From positions 1-64,000 of the forward strand of contig CAWJCM010000006.1 of NCBI GenBank assembly GCA_963841405.1: DNA of 64,000 nt, read 5' to 3'. Position 1 is the stretch's first letter, and every line of letters starts with the position of its first letter. The notes beneath the pieces are model-generated. The model saw only the letters and a program-made list of their open reading frames with translations. It searched no databases and was not told the DNA's origin. Made by a program: the position numbers and the translations under genes. The stretch is from DATBLE01 sp963841405. GTDB taxonomy: Bacteria > Actinomycetota > Thermoleophilia > Gaiellales > Gaiellaceae. Of this stretch, positions 50,938-58,460 are shown in pieces.

Positions 50938-51989
50938 GTGGCGGGCGGGCTGCTCCACATCGATCGGGACGAGCTCGACGTCCGGCTGGCGGCGTACGCG
51001 TTGGTCGGCATCGCCGTTGCGGCCGTCTTCGAGGCGATCATCGGACTCGGCGCGGTGCAAGCCGCTATCGCCGCCGCCATCGTCATGGCTGCTGGTCGGG
51101 GCGGCGCGCTTCGCTTACGCCTGGTGCACATGGGGCCGTCACGCTGGTCGGTGGCGCCTTCGGGTTCTTGTCGTATATCAGCGCCGAAACGGCGTGGCAG
51201 GCTGCGCTCGTTCTCGGTGTTGTCGGCTATCTGACCGGACTCGGCTACGCGTTCGGTCCAGAACTGGGACGCGCCGGATACGTCTTGCTGCTGTGGACGA
51301 GCGCTGTCCTGATCGGAGAGGCGCACGGAGGCGATCCGCCGGCGACTGCTCTGGCGTTCCTGATTGGCGGCGCCGTGGCGATGCTCGTGGTCGCGGCAGC
51401 GGGCGCCGTGCAAGCGGTCCGCGGCGGCGCCGGAGATGGGGTTCCACCTGTCCCCCGGCCGAACGAGTCGTCGGGCTCTCCGCCTTCGGTCGGAGGCGCG
51501 GTGCGGTCGGGCATCGGCATATGGAGTCTGCTAAGGGCGGTGCTGGTGGTCATCGCGACCCTGGTCGGTTATTGGCTGACCGACAGCGATCTCGATCCGT
51601 TCTGGACCGCAATCGTGCTGCTGATCGTGTTCCAGCCCGACCTGCAACACACCATCTTCAAGGCGACCCAGCGCGGGCTCGGAACCCTCGTCGGCGCGAC
51701 GACCGCGGCGGCGCTGGTCAGCGTCACAGGCTCCGAGCCGGTGATCGTTGCCGTCGCGCTCGTCGGCACATTTGGCGCGGTGGCGTTCTACAACGCGAAC
51801 TACATGATCTACGCGTTCTTCCTGACCAATGCGGTGCTGCTCTACTACTGGTTCGCTGCCGACCAGAACGTGAGCGAAGCGACCGAACGGTTGGCCGCAA
51901 CCGTCATCGGCATCGCGTTGGCGATTGCCGGGGTGGGCGTGCTGAAGCTACGAGAGCGCCGCAGCATCGCAGCGACGCAAACGGCCTAG
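50938..51989 (+). pseudogene. FUSC-like membrane protein gene with one frameshift
   Basis: The first part (GTG at 50938) reads AGGLLHIDRDELDVRLAAYA and AVQAAIAAAIVM. Near 51085-51115 the frame must change; it then continues to 51989 as VTLVGGAFGFLSYISAETA, several hydrophobic helices, and the characteristic FWTAIVLLIVFQPDLQHTIF, then FKATQRGLGTLVGA of aromatic-acid exporter/FUSC proteins. About eight membrane segments in all. Either a pseudogene or an assembly error of one base; the 51168-51989 part alone is an intact 273-residue frame. Fifth module. Confidence 0.65.
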
Positions 51990-52049
51990 AGAAAAGCCAT
52001 GCACGGCACCCGGCGGCGTCGAGAGGGTCTGCGGAACGAGAAGGGTCGA

Positions 52050-52078
52050 CTGCGCCAGCGTTCAGGAATGACGCCCGA
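52050..52078 (+). repeat. Module-boundary repeat, copy 6
   Basis: ctgcgccagcgttcaggaat followed by gacgcccga. The minus-strand PPOX gene ends inside it: its TGA is the complement of 52062-52064. Confidence 0.88.
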
Positions 52079-52589
52079 CGGATGTGAAGCGCCAACGCGT
52101 GGCCCCTCCCGCCGAGGCCGTGGCGACGCCGAGTGCACTCGTCGGCGTGAAGACGTGCAGATGCCATGGAGGTGGCGGCGCGGTCGGGGCCGCAAACGAG
52201 GCGGTGACAACCTCACCCTCGACTTCGAGAGGCCAGCCACGGGCGGCGAAAGCCTCAGCGACCCGAACGAGCGTCTGCGTGTCGGTGACACGAGTGGCCG
52301 TCCCGTCGAGCACGAGGTCGAGATCAGAAAGCGAGATTGCAAAGCTGCAGCGAGGATCGGCAACCAGGTTTCGCGCCTTCCTGGTCGTCGGGCCGCTGAC
52401 AAAGTACAAGCTGTCGTCCGCCCAGAACCCCACGACGCCCGCGAGGTGAGGACGTCCGTCCGGGCGGGTTGTCGCGAGCCAGCAGGTCGGACCTCTGCTA
52501 CCGCCTCTCGGCTCTAGCTTGTCCAGTTGGTCGAGGGCTCGCGACCACGGGATCTCCGCTTCTTCGGCGTCGAGATTGACCGACTCCAC
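52062..52589 (-). CDS. Pyridoxamine 5'-phosphate oxidase-like (PPOX) flavin-binding protein
   Basis: 175 residues from a GTG preceded by GGAGAGG. WLATTRPDGRPHLAGVVGFW, then LYFVSGPTTRKARNL and CSFAISLSDLDLVLDGTATR are the standard split-barrel flavin-binding segments. The C-terminus (FTSVGRHS) and stop are encoded within the boundary repeat at 52050, so the protein end is set by the repeat. Such proteins bind FMN or F420 and reduce or detect small molecules; substrate unknown. Sixth module. Confidence 0.85.
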   Translation of the reverse strand: MESVNLDAEEAEIPWSRALDQLDKLEPRGGSRGPTCWLATTRPDGRPHLAGVVGFWADDSLYFVSGPTTRKARNLVADPRCSFAISLSDLDLVLDGTATRVTDTQTLVRVAEAFAARGWPLEVEGEVVTASFAAPTAPPPPWHLHVFTPTSALGVATASAGGATRWRFTSVGRHS

Positions 52590-52650
52590 TGTTGCCTCTC
52601 CTCTCCGAAGTTGAGGAGGCTGCCGTCCGCCCGACGTTACTAGCTCTCGC

Positions 52651-52679
52651 CTGCGCCAGCGTTCGGGAATGACGCCTGA
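52651..52679 (+). repeat. Module-boundary repeat, copy 7
   Basis: ctgcgccagcgttcgggaat followed by gacgcctga. Between the PPOX gene and the minus-strand GNAT gene. Closest copy to consensus. Confidence 0.88.
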
Positions 52680-52691
52680 GCGTCGATCTCC

Positions 52692-53330
52692 TCAACCGTG
52701 AGGACCGGCACGAGTCTCTGTCGGGGGCCTCCGCATCGGCCAAACCGGCGGCCCGGCGTCTGGCAGCTCGAGCACGCCCATGTGCAGGAAGCCGAGCCGC
52801 TCGTACAGCGCCGCGCTACGCTCGCTGCTGGCCTCGATGTACGTCGGTAGCCCAGCCGAATCGGCTCTCTCCAGCGTCGGCTGCATGAGCGCCGATCCCA
52901 CGCCCTGTCCCTGCAGGGCGGTGCGCACCCCGACCGTTCGGACGTAGAAGTGAGGCTCCCGTAAGTGTCGCGTCTCCATCGCGCGCTGCACTCGTATCGC
53001 CCGCGGCAATCGCGTTCTGAACGCTCCGATCCACTTGAGTGTCTCCCTCCCCGTCGCCGACTTCGGCATCTCCCAGGCGCCAGGGGGCAGCTCGGCGACC
53101 GCGCCGTCGTACCCCGAAGTCGTCCACACGGTCCCCCGGTTCGCCAGCACGTACTGCTCTATCTCAACCGCAAACATCGTTCGTAGCCGCGCTTTCTGCC
53201 GGAGACGGCCCGGGCAAAGGAACGTGAACACCGGGTCGTTGACGAACGCGTCGGCCAGCGCTGCCGCCACCTTCGGCACCTCATCCGCAGACGCTGTCCG
53301 GACCTCTATCGGCCTCAACGCGGCGATCAT
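52692..53330 (-). CDS. GNAT-family N-acetyltransferase
   Basis: 212 residues from the ATG at 53330 (IAALRPIEVRTASADEV). PHFYVRTVGVRTALQGQGVGSALMQPTLE is split as acetyl-CoA loop GVRTALQGQGVGSAL, then EASSERSAALYERLGF. A GTG at 53363 would add 11 residues. The domain arrangement (long N-terminal part with DAFVNDPVFTFLCPG) is that of large GNATs near small-molecule modification enzymes. Seventh module. Confidence 0.85.
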   Translation of the reverse strand: MIAALRPIEVRTASADEVPKVAAALADAFVNDPVFTFLCPGRLRQKARLRTMFAVEIEQYVLANRGTVWTTSGYDGAVAELPPGAWEMPKSATGRETLKWIGAFRTRLPRAIRVQRAMETRHLREPHFYVRTVGVRTALQGQGVGSALMQPTLERADSAGLPTYIEASSERSAALYERLGFLHMGVLELPDAGPPVWPMRRPPTETRAGPHG

Positions 53331-53370
53331 ATGCTCAGGGCGAGAAGAGGAGTGGTCAGTCAAGGTCCGG

Positions 53371-53550
53371 ATGTCGAACTCCGCCGCCGCGGGATCGCTC
53401 GTCGGACGGCTTCGAGGTGTGAGGCGAGAGGCTGGTCGCTTCGGCCGCCGCGTCTCGATCGCCGCTGCGGACCAGCAGGACGCGCAGGCTCTCGCCCGAG
53501 AATTAGAGGCGGCGCATCCGGATGCTCGCGTAGAGGTTCGGGGCGACTAA
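53371..53550 (+). CDS. Small possible ORF, function unknown
   Basis: 59 residues (SNSAAAGSLVGRLRGVRRE onward), ending QDAQALARELEAAHPDARVE and RGD. The C-terminal half looks like a genuine helix rather than noise, but there is no ribosome site or domain. It lies between the GNAT start and the next repeat. It could be a remnant of a displaced module gene. Confidence 0.3.
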   Translation: MSNSAAAGSLVGRLRGVRREAGRFGRRVSIAAADQQDAQALARELEAAHPDARVEVRGD

Positions 53551-53555
53551 CTCGG

Positions 53556-53584
53556 CTGCGCGAGTGTTCGGGAATGACGCTTGA
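53556..53584 (+). repeat. Module-boundary repeat, copy 8
   Basis: ctgcgcgagtgttcgggaat followed by gacgcttga. The right flank (cggctaccgcgaacggctct) is shared with the copy at 50116, because the cupin module downstream is duplicated. Confidence 0.85.
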
Positions 53585-53602
53585 CGGCTACCGCGAACGG
53601 CT

Positions 53603-54148
53603 CTAGCCCCAGGGCAGCCGTGACCAGTACGACGGCCGCTGTCGCCGGAAACTCTCGGCCGTCGCATATACCTGCTCCGGATCGGATGTCTCCTTCTCCA
53701 CACTCGCGCCGTAGCGCGCTGCGAGGTCCGACACCGGATACCGCACTTCCGGGCTTACGTGCGCGCCAACCATCAGGACCACACACGGGGCGTCGCCAGC
53801 TCCCACGAAGGCATGCTCCGTCCAGGGAGGTGAATGGAAGAAGTCCCAGGCTCGGAGGAGTCGCTCCTCGCCCTCGACGAGCAGCCTGCACTCACCGGCC
53901 AGAACGAGGAAGGCGTCCTGATTCGCCTCGGCGTGGTAGACGCTGCTCTGGCCGGGCTCGAGAACCCTCACATTGATCCCGAGCTGCGCGAACTCGATCG
54001 GAGTCTCGCCGTACTCGTTGGCGAACCAACACGCCGCGCCCCTCGTCTTCGAAGAGAACCACTCGGCATCGCTCACGTTGACGACGAACCAACCCTCCGT
54101 CACGGGGGCAAGCCCGGAGCCAGCGTCCTCAAGCCTCGCTTCGTTCAC
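53603..54148 (-). CDS. Cupin-domain protein, copy 2
   Basis: 181 residues from a GTG at 54148. Same cupin architecture as the protein at 50149, with motif 1 VYHAEANQDAFLVLAGE. The start is set by identity with copy 1; the same frame can be extended to 54433 but would cross the repeat and palindrome. Amino-acid changes are scattered and mostly conservative, with no stops or frameshifts, so both copies appear to be under selection. Eighth module, bounded by repeats at 53556 and 54187. Confidence 0.85.
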   Translation of the reverse strand: MNEARLEDAGSGLAPVTEGWFVVNVSDAEWFSSKTRGAACWFANEYGETPIEFAQLGINVRVLEPGQSSVYHAEANQDAFLVLAGECRLLVEGEERLLRAWDFFHSPPWTEHAFVGAGDAPCVVLMVGAHVSPEVRYPVSDLAARYGASVEKETSDPEQVYATAESFRRQRPSYWSRLPWG

Positions 54149-54186
54149 GCAGCAGATTCTCGCAGTCCAAGCGACGGCTGTCTCGT

Positions 54187-54215
54187 CTGCGCGAGCGTTC
54201 AGAAGTGTTGCCTGA
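54187..54215 (+). repeat. Module-boundary repeat, copy 9
   Basis: ctgcgcgagcgttcagaagt followed by gttgcctga. TTCAG and CTGAA can pair. Immediately left of the 92-bp palindrome. Confidence 0.7.
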
Positions 54216-54222
54216 AGATGAT

Positions 54223-54314
54223 CTCGGTTACCGCGGGGAAGCCCAAATCGCCGAGGAGCGAAGCGACGAGGGCGGGGGTCTGCGATTTGGGCGCGGGGGC
54301 CCGCGGTAACCGAG
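54223..54314. repeat. 92-bp imperfect palindrome
   Basis: Outer arms CTCGGTTACCGCGGG (54223-54237) and CCCGCGGTAACCGAG (54300-54314) are perfectly complementary. Inner arms GCCCAAATCGC (54241-54251) and GCGATTTGGGC (54282-54292) also pair perfectly. The apex is cgaggagcgaagcgacgagg plus a G-rich stretch. No coding capacity is supported. It fills the interval between two boundary repeats where a gene would be expected. It may be a MITE/REP-like element. Confidence 0.85.
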
Positions 54315-54319
54315 CGCCG

Positions 54320-54348
54320 CGTGCACAAGCGTTCAAGAGTGTCCTGCA
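54320..54348 (+). repeat. Module-boundary repeat, diverged copy 10
   Basis: cgtgcacaagcgttcaagag followed by tgtcctgca. Last recognisable copy on the right. Confidence 0.5.
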
Positions 54349-55002
54349 AAGCACAGACGACGTGCCCGCCGACGGGTTGTGAAGCTAGGGGGCTTCCGCC
54401 TGCCCGGGTGCAGAGCCGAGCATCCCGCGCCACTCGCTACGCAGGTATGCCATCACGTCCGTCCAGGCGTGATCGAAGATGCTGTGCGCGGGCGCGTAGT
54501 CAGCAGCGTCCACCTCGCCATGCTGGAAGGAGCGCCAGTCCAAGACGTCGCGAACCTTGTCGAGACGAGGAAGCGTAAGCGTCACCGCCGTGTCTCCGCT
54601 GGCGTCGATGACTGGGACGAGGCTGTGCGGGATGACGGGGCCGTGCATAAGCCGATTCCGGTAACGGTGCAGGGGCTGCATCGGGTCGACCGGGATTCGG
54701 CGCGAGAGTCTGGCGGCCTGGCTCTTGCGCTCGTCCCAGGCGAAGTAGCTGTCGTCCCGCATCCGGGTAATGAGTTCGTCGGCGGTGTCGGTGGCGGACG
54801 ATAGGTGGGTAAGGGCGCTCGCGAAGCGTGAGTAGAGCCGGGGTACGTCGGGGAGAGTCGCTGTCGGAAGGAAGAAGGTCTGCGGATCGCGTCGCGCCTC
54901 GTACGCGCAGACCAAGTGCATGAAAGTCGAGTAGTGCAACTGGGAGACGACAATGCCGTTGTCTGGGTTAGGTTTCTCGGAGTTCTCCTCACGTCTAAGA
55001 GC

Positions 55003-55329
55003 CTATCCCGGTAGGGGCTCCGGTGCCGCCAGACGCCAGGTGATCAGGCCGCAGGCGAGTTGCAGCAGGGCGCGGTGATTCTCGGGTTTTTTCGACCAGC
55101 GGATGAGCAGACCGCGGAAGCGGTTGAGCCAGGAGTGGGTGCGCTCGACGACCCAGCGGCGGGCGCGGAAGCTGGCCTCACGTTCGAGCGCCTGCTTCTC
55201 CTCGCGGCGGGAGCGGATGTGCGGAGTGAGCCCGTACTCGTCGATGAGCTCGTATACCTCTGGGTAGTCGTAGCCCTTGTCCAGGCAGATCGCTTGCGGC
55301 TCAGCGGTGGCGTCCGGACGGGCGATCAC
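55003..55329 (-). CDS. IS5-family transposase, downstream frame
   Basis: 108 residues in the second frame. It contains the DDE-domain end: CLDKGYDYPEVYELIDEYG, HIRSRREEK, RRWVVERTHSWLNRFRGLL (the Y-(2)-R-(3)-E-type catalytic region) and a normal C-terminus. It needs a +1 (or -2) shift from the upstream frame, probably in the AAAAAGGGGG run near 55435-55445, or it results from an inactivating indel there. Confidence 0.85.
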   Translation of the reverse strand: MIARPDATAEPQAICLDKGYDYPEVYELIDEYGLTPHIRSRREEKQALEREASFRARRWVVERTHSWLNRFRGLLIRWSKKPENHRALLQLACGLITWRLAAPEPLPG

Positions 55330-55837
55330 GATGCGCTCGAGCGTCGACCGCAGGAGCTTGAAGTCGTTGACGTTCGCGCCGGCGATCTCGACTCCGAGCG
55401 GGGCGCCCCTGCCGTCGCACAGGAGCGAGCGCTTCCCCCTTTTTCGCTCTGTCAGTGGGGTTGGGGCCGGTCTCCTTCCCGCCCAGCGGCGCTTTGCCCA
55501 TCAACCCGTCGCAGGACAGCCACTCCCACTCGATCCCCTGCAGCTCGTCATAGGCGAGCAGCCCTTGCCGCCAGAACTGCTCGAACACGCCCGCCTGCGC
55601 CCACTCCTGAAAGCGCCGGTGCGCCGAGCTCGAGGAGCAGATCCCGGTCGCGTTCAGCGCGTTCCACTGCATCCCGGTTCGCAGCACGAGCAGGATCGCG
55701 TTCAGCGCATCCCGATCGGGAACGCGCGGGTTGTGGCAGCCGAGCGGGTGCGGCGGCCGCGGTGGAAGCAGCGCCTCCATCCGCGCCCACGTCTCGTCCG
55801 GAATCCGCCAACCGTCGTCCTTGGCCACGAGACCCAT
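55301..55837 (-). CDS. IS5-family transposase, upstream frame
   Basis: 178 residues. The N-terminal ~140 are the DUF4096-type IS5 transposase head (WARMEALLPPRPPHPLGCH, RDALNAILLVLRTGMQWNAL, RRFQEWAQAGVFEQFW) and LSCDGLMGKAPLGG. After the A5G5 run it is out of frame and not homologous. Either programmed frameshifting or decay. Confidence 0.85.
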   Translation of the reverse strand: MGLVAKDDGWRIPDETWARMEALLPPRPPHPLGCHNPRVPDRDALNAILLVLRTGMQWNALNATGICSSSSAHRRFQEWAQAGVFEQFWRQGLLAYDELQGIEWEWLSCDGLMGKAPLGGKETGPNPTDRAKKGEALAPVRRQGRPARSRDRRRERQRLQAPAVDARAHRDRPSGRHR

Positions 55838-56073
55838 CGTCTACCTCCTCCGTCGGATGACGAAGGACCGCTTCGCCGTCAGACCAGTGCAGCCTGCCTA
55901 CAGAGATAGGCTCTAAGTCGGATGCCGTCTGGGTCTTCGCGTAGCGGCCGAACGAAGCGACTCCAGAACGCCGCGTACTGCGGGAACTCGGGCTCCAGGA
56001 GCACGGGCCAGTACGCCTTCTCGAAGTCGTCGCCGTGCTGAATGAGTTCTGCAGGCCGATCCATTGCGTCCAT

Positions 56074-56418
56074 GTAGTGAAGCGGGACGTGCGGCTGTGG
56101 CGCCGACCACAGGCTCCGCCGCACTGCGGCGGGCGCGCTTCGCCCGCGAGGGCGGAGCGCACGCCGGAGCGCGGTCGCCGGGCGCGGAGCGCCCGGCTTC
56201 TTCTCTTGTATTTCCAACGAAACTCGCTGGCTGCTGTCCGACGCGGCAACTAGGGTGCGAGTGCTCGTATCACGCAGCCATCAGGGTTCCAATGAGCGGT
56301 AGCGGCGTTCCCAGACGGGAGCCGAGAGCCGAACCTCAGCCCTTCTAGACAAGCGGCGAGCCGAGAGGCCCGGACGGGGCCACTGGTCTAGGTAGGGCGA
56401 TGTGTCGGAGGTTCGGCG
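56074..56418. other. 345-base gap with GC-rich inverted repeats, no gene seen
   Basis: It contains gcgggcgcgcttcgcccgcg, the hairpin at 56177-56197, and otherwise no coding signal. It lies between the HEPN-like gene start and the Rep remnant and may hold promoters for both. Confidence 0.4.
56177..56206 (+). terminator. Hairpin with T-rich tail
   Basis: GCCGGGCGC pairs with GCGCCCGGC around GGA, followed by TTCTTCTCTT. This is the best factor-independent terminator form in the window, although no intact plus-strand gene precedes it. It may belong to a lost gene or protect the Rep gene from read-through. Confidence 0.6.
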
Positions 56419-57029
56419 GTGTCTGGTTCGGTGTTTCGCGATTCGCGGTGGGTGCTTCAGCTGTACCCGGAGGCCGGGGAAGCCGGCGGCTGTCTCCAAT
56501 CGAGTAGGCAGTCCGGGTCGGGTGGGCACTCGAGCCCGGAGCGGGTGGAGGCCGAGGCGGGGCGGCGGGCGAAGGGGAGGATCCGCCGCTACTGCGCTGC
56601 GAATCGGCTGAACCGGCTCGGGACGCTCACCTATGCGGGTGCCGGCTGCCATGACCCGGTGGGCGTGCGTCAGAACGTTGGGAGGTTCTTTAAGAGCCTG
56701 CGTGAGGAACTCGGCGGGGAACCGTTCCCCTACCTGTGGGTGCCCGAGGTACATCCCGGAGGTCACGGGCTTCATGCCCACTTCGCGGTCGGGCGGTACA
56801 TCAAGCGGTCGCTGATCGAGGAGAGCTGGAGACATGGCTTCGTCCACATCAAGCTGCTCGGGGACCTGCCGGTGGTTCGGGCTCCTTGGAGGAGGCCAGG
56901 ATGGCCGGCCGCTACCTCGGCAAGTACGCGGCGAAGGCGCTCGGAGAGGGGCGCGTTCCCGGTCTGCACCGATACGAGGTTGCTCGGGATGAACGGCGGA
57001 GTGTCGCTAGGTGCGCCAGACGGGGGTGA
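56419..57029 (+). pseudogene. Rolling-circle replication initiator (Rep, HUH) remnant
   Basis: Frame 1 (GTG 56419) gives RLGTLTYAGAGCHDP, VGRFFKSLREELG and HPGGHGLHAHFAVGRYI, the last containing an H-x-H HUH metal motif, then FVHIKLLGDLP. Near 56880 the frame changes to read EEARMAGRYLGKYAAKAL with the candidate catalytic Tyr. The product ends soon after HRYEVAR, about where the convergent recombinase gene begins. Similar Rep proteins occur on actinomycete plasmids and phages. Frameshifted and truncated, so inactive. Confidence 0.7.
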
Positions 57030-58410
57030 GTCTGCCCGGGTCGAAGCGGTTGAAGCCTCGCCTGCCGGGGCCGACGACGACGTGGTCGAGGACGGCGGCG
57101 ACGATCGCGTGCTGCCGGGTAAGAGGGAGTGACGCCCAGCGCTTCCGTAGTTCGGTCGCGTGGCCGATCTGGCCGGCGAGGGCGCTGGTGCGGGTCAGTC
57201 TGGCGAGTTGCTTCTTCGCGTCGGTCACCCGGTGCTCGATCGGGGTGCGGGCAGCTTGCCACTCGGTCAGGCCGATCTCGCGACGGCCGTACATCGCCGC
57301 CAGCTTCTCTAGCTGCTCGCGCGACTGGTCGATCTCTGCCTGCCAGCGCTCCGCGTCGGGATCACTCGGCTCGCCGCTGATCGCGGCCGCGAGCTCGGGC
57401 GAGTCAAGCCGATACAGCACCGCCTCGACCACGAACTCCTCCAGCCGGTCGGCCATGGCCGAGATTCGGCCGCAGCCGGAGAAGCCTGGGCCTTTCACAC
57501 ACTGGTAGGCGCCAGCCCCTCCCTGCTTGGGCCGCGAGACAAGCGTTTCCCCGCACAGGCCGCAACGTAACAGCCGCACGAGCAGGTACCGGCGGGCTGC
57601 CTTGTTCGTCCGCCGATCCGGGTCAGCCAGCAGACCGCGAATCCTCGTTGAGTCTGCCGGGCTGATTATCCCCGGCCACTCCGCGGCAGCGACGATCTCG
57701 CCCTTGTGCTCCCGCTGACCCGCGATCCGGGCCGATCGCAGCATCCGGCTGAGCGTCTGCGCCTGCCACTGCCCCCCTGTCGAGGTCGGCACAGCTCGCT
57801 CGTTCAGATCCGCGCAGATGGAGCGCAGCGCTTCCCCGGCCAGAAACCGGGCTGCGCACTCACGGATCACGACCGCCTCGGACTCCCGAACCGTGCGCTT
57901 GTCGTCCTCGTACCCGTACGGCCGGGAGCCGCCACCGGCGATCTTCCCTGCCTGGGCCAGCTCCTCGTGCTTGCGCCGGATCCGCCGGCTCTTGTCCTCA
58001 CTCTCCTTCGCAGCCACCGCACCGAGAATACGGGCCTGGAACTGCCCCTCAGCCGTCGTCAGATCAATGTCCCCACTGACCGAGGTCACATTCGTCAAAC
58101 CGAGCCGCCGGCAAAGATCGATAAACGCCTCCAACTCCCGCGGCTGCCGATGCAAACGGTCAAGGTCATACACGAGCAGACCATCGACCGTGCCCGCTGC
58201 GAGGTCGTCGAGACAGCGCACGTACTCCGGTCGCGTCCTGCCGCTCCAAGCGCTCACATCGTCGTCGACGTACCGCTCAACAACCTGCCAGCCCTTCCGC
58301 TCCGCTAGTTGCTCACAGTCCGCCAACTGCCGCCGCACACCCAGAGCGTCGCCTTCCCGATCAGACGAGATCCGGGCATAGATCCCAGCACGAACACGAA
58401 CAGCAGCCAC
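57007..58410 (-). CDS. Large serine recombinase (integrase)
   Basis: 467 residues. Resolvase domain with nucleophile Ser in IYARISSDREGDALG and YDLDRLHRQPRELE; recombinase domain with RRIRRKHEELAQAGK and GGGSRPYGYE; zinc-ribbon with RCGLCGETLVSR and YQCVKGPGFSGCG; then a coiled-coil-like part (EIDQSREQLEKLAAMYGRRE). It integrates or excises an element at specific att sites. No excisionase is seen. The start lies only 51 bases from the end of the core gene lhr, so the chromosome-element junction is probably between 58411 and 58460. The associated Rep remnant suggests an integrative plasmid-like element. Confidence 0.92.
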   Translation of the reverse strand: MAAVRVRAGIYARISSDREGDALGVRRQLADCEQLAERKGWQVVERYVDDDVSAWSGRTRPEYVRCLDDLAAGTVDGLLVYDLDRLHRQPRELEAFIDLCRRLGLTNVTSVSGDIDLTTAEGQFQARILGAVAAKESEDKSRRIRRKHEELAQAGKIAGGGSRPYGYEDDKRTVRESEAVVIRECAARFLAGEALRSICADLNERAVPTSTGGQWQAQTLSRMLRSARIAGQREHKGEIVAAAEWPGIISPADSTRIRGLLADPDRRTNKAARRYLLVRLLRCGLCGETLVSRPKQGGAGAYQCVKGPGFSGCGRISAMADRLEEFVVEAVLYRLDSPELAAAISGEPSDPDAERWQAEIDQSREQLEKLAAMYGRREIGLTEWQAARTPIEHRVTDAKKQLARLTRTSALAGQIGHATELRKRWASLPLTRQHAIVAAVLDHVVVGPGRRGFNRFDPGRLTPVWRT

Positions 58411-58460
58411 TCATGCAACATACACAAACATTGGATGTGCGAGCGTCCTCTCGCTCGAGG

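Larger units (their letters stand above)
54999..55913. mobile_element. IS5-family (IS427-like) insertion sequence with TAA target duplication
   Basis: A 915-bp element. The ends read inward as GAGCCTATCCCGGTAGG (left) and GAGCCTATCTCTGTAGG (right), 14 of 17 positions matching. TAA flanks both sides (54996-54998 and 55914-55916), consistent with the 3-bp T-N-A duplication of the IS427/IS1031 groups. It carries two overlapping transposase frames. Confidence 0.9.
54385..56073 (-). pseudogene. HEPN-like helical protein gene interrupted by an IS5-family element
   Basis: The coding parts are 54385-54998 and 55914-56073. Starting at an ATG at 56073 (DAMDRPAELIQHGDDFEKAY), reading reaches DPDGIRL at the insertion point. 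If the element and one copy of the 3-bp duplication are removed, the frame continues without a break as RREENSEKPNPDNG, then SQLHYSTFMHLVCAYEA. The intact product would be about 250 residues. RYRNRLMHGP (R-x4-H) resembles the HEPN active-site motif, so an RNase-like defence or toxin role is possible. Now inactive. Alternative starts upstream are GC-rich repeat sequence. Confidence 0.7.

Noticed and set aside
47742..54348. Classical integron with attC sites
   Set aside because: The repeat is about 29 bases. It has GTTC-R-GG rather than GTTRRRY, no separated RYYYAAC partner and no long imperfect stem, and no tyrosine integron integrase is present. Only the layout resembles an integron.
47742..54348. 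CRISPR array
   Set aside because: Spacers of 600-1300 bases contain genes; no short regular spacers and no cas genes.
55003..55837. Two separate genes instead of one IS5 transposase
   Set aside because: Both frames together reconstitute one IS5 transposase, lie between inverted repeats with TAA duplication, and meet at an A5G5 run.
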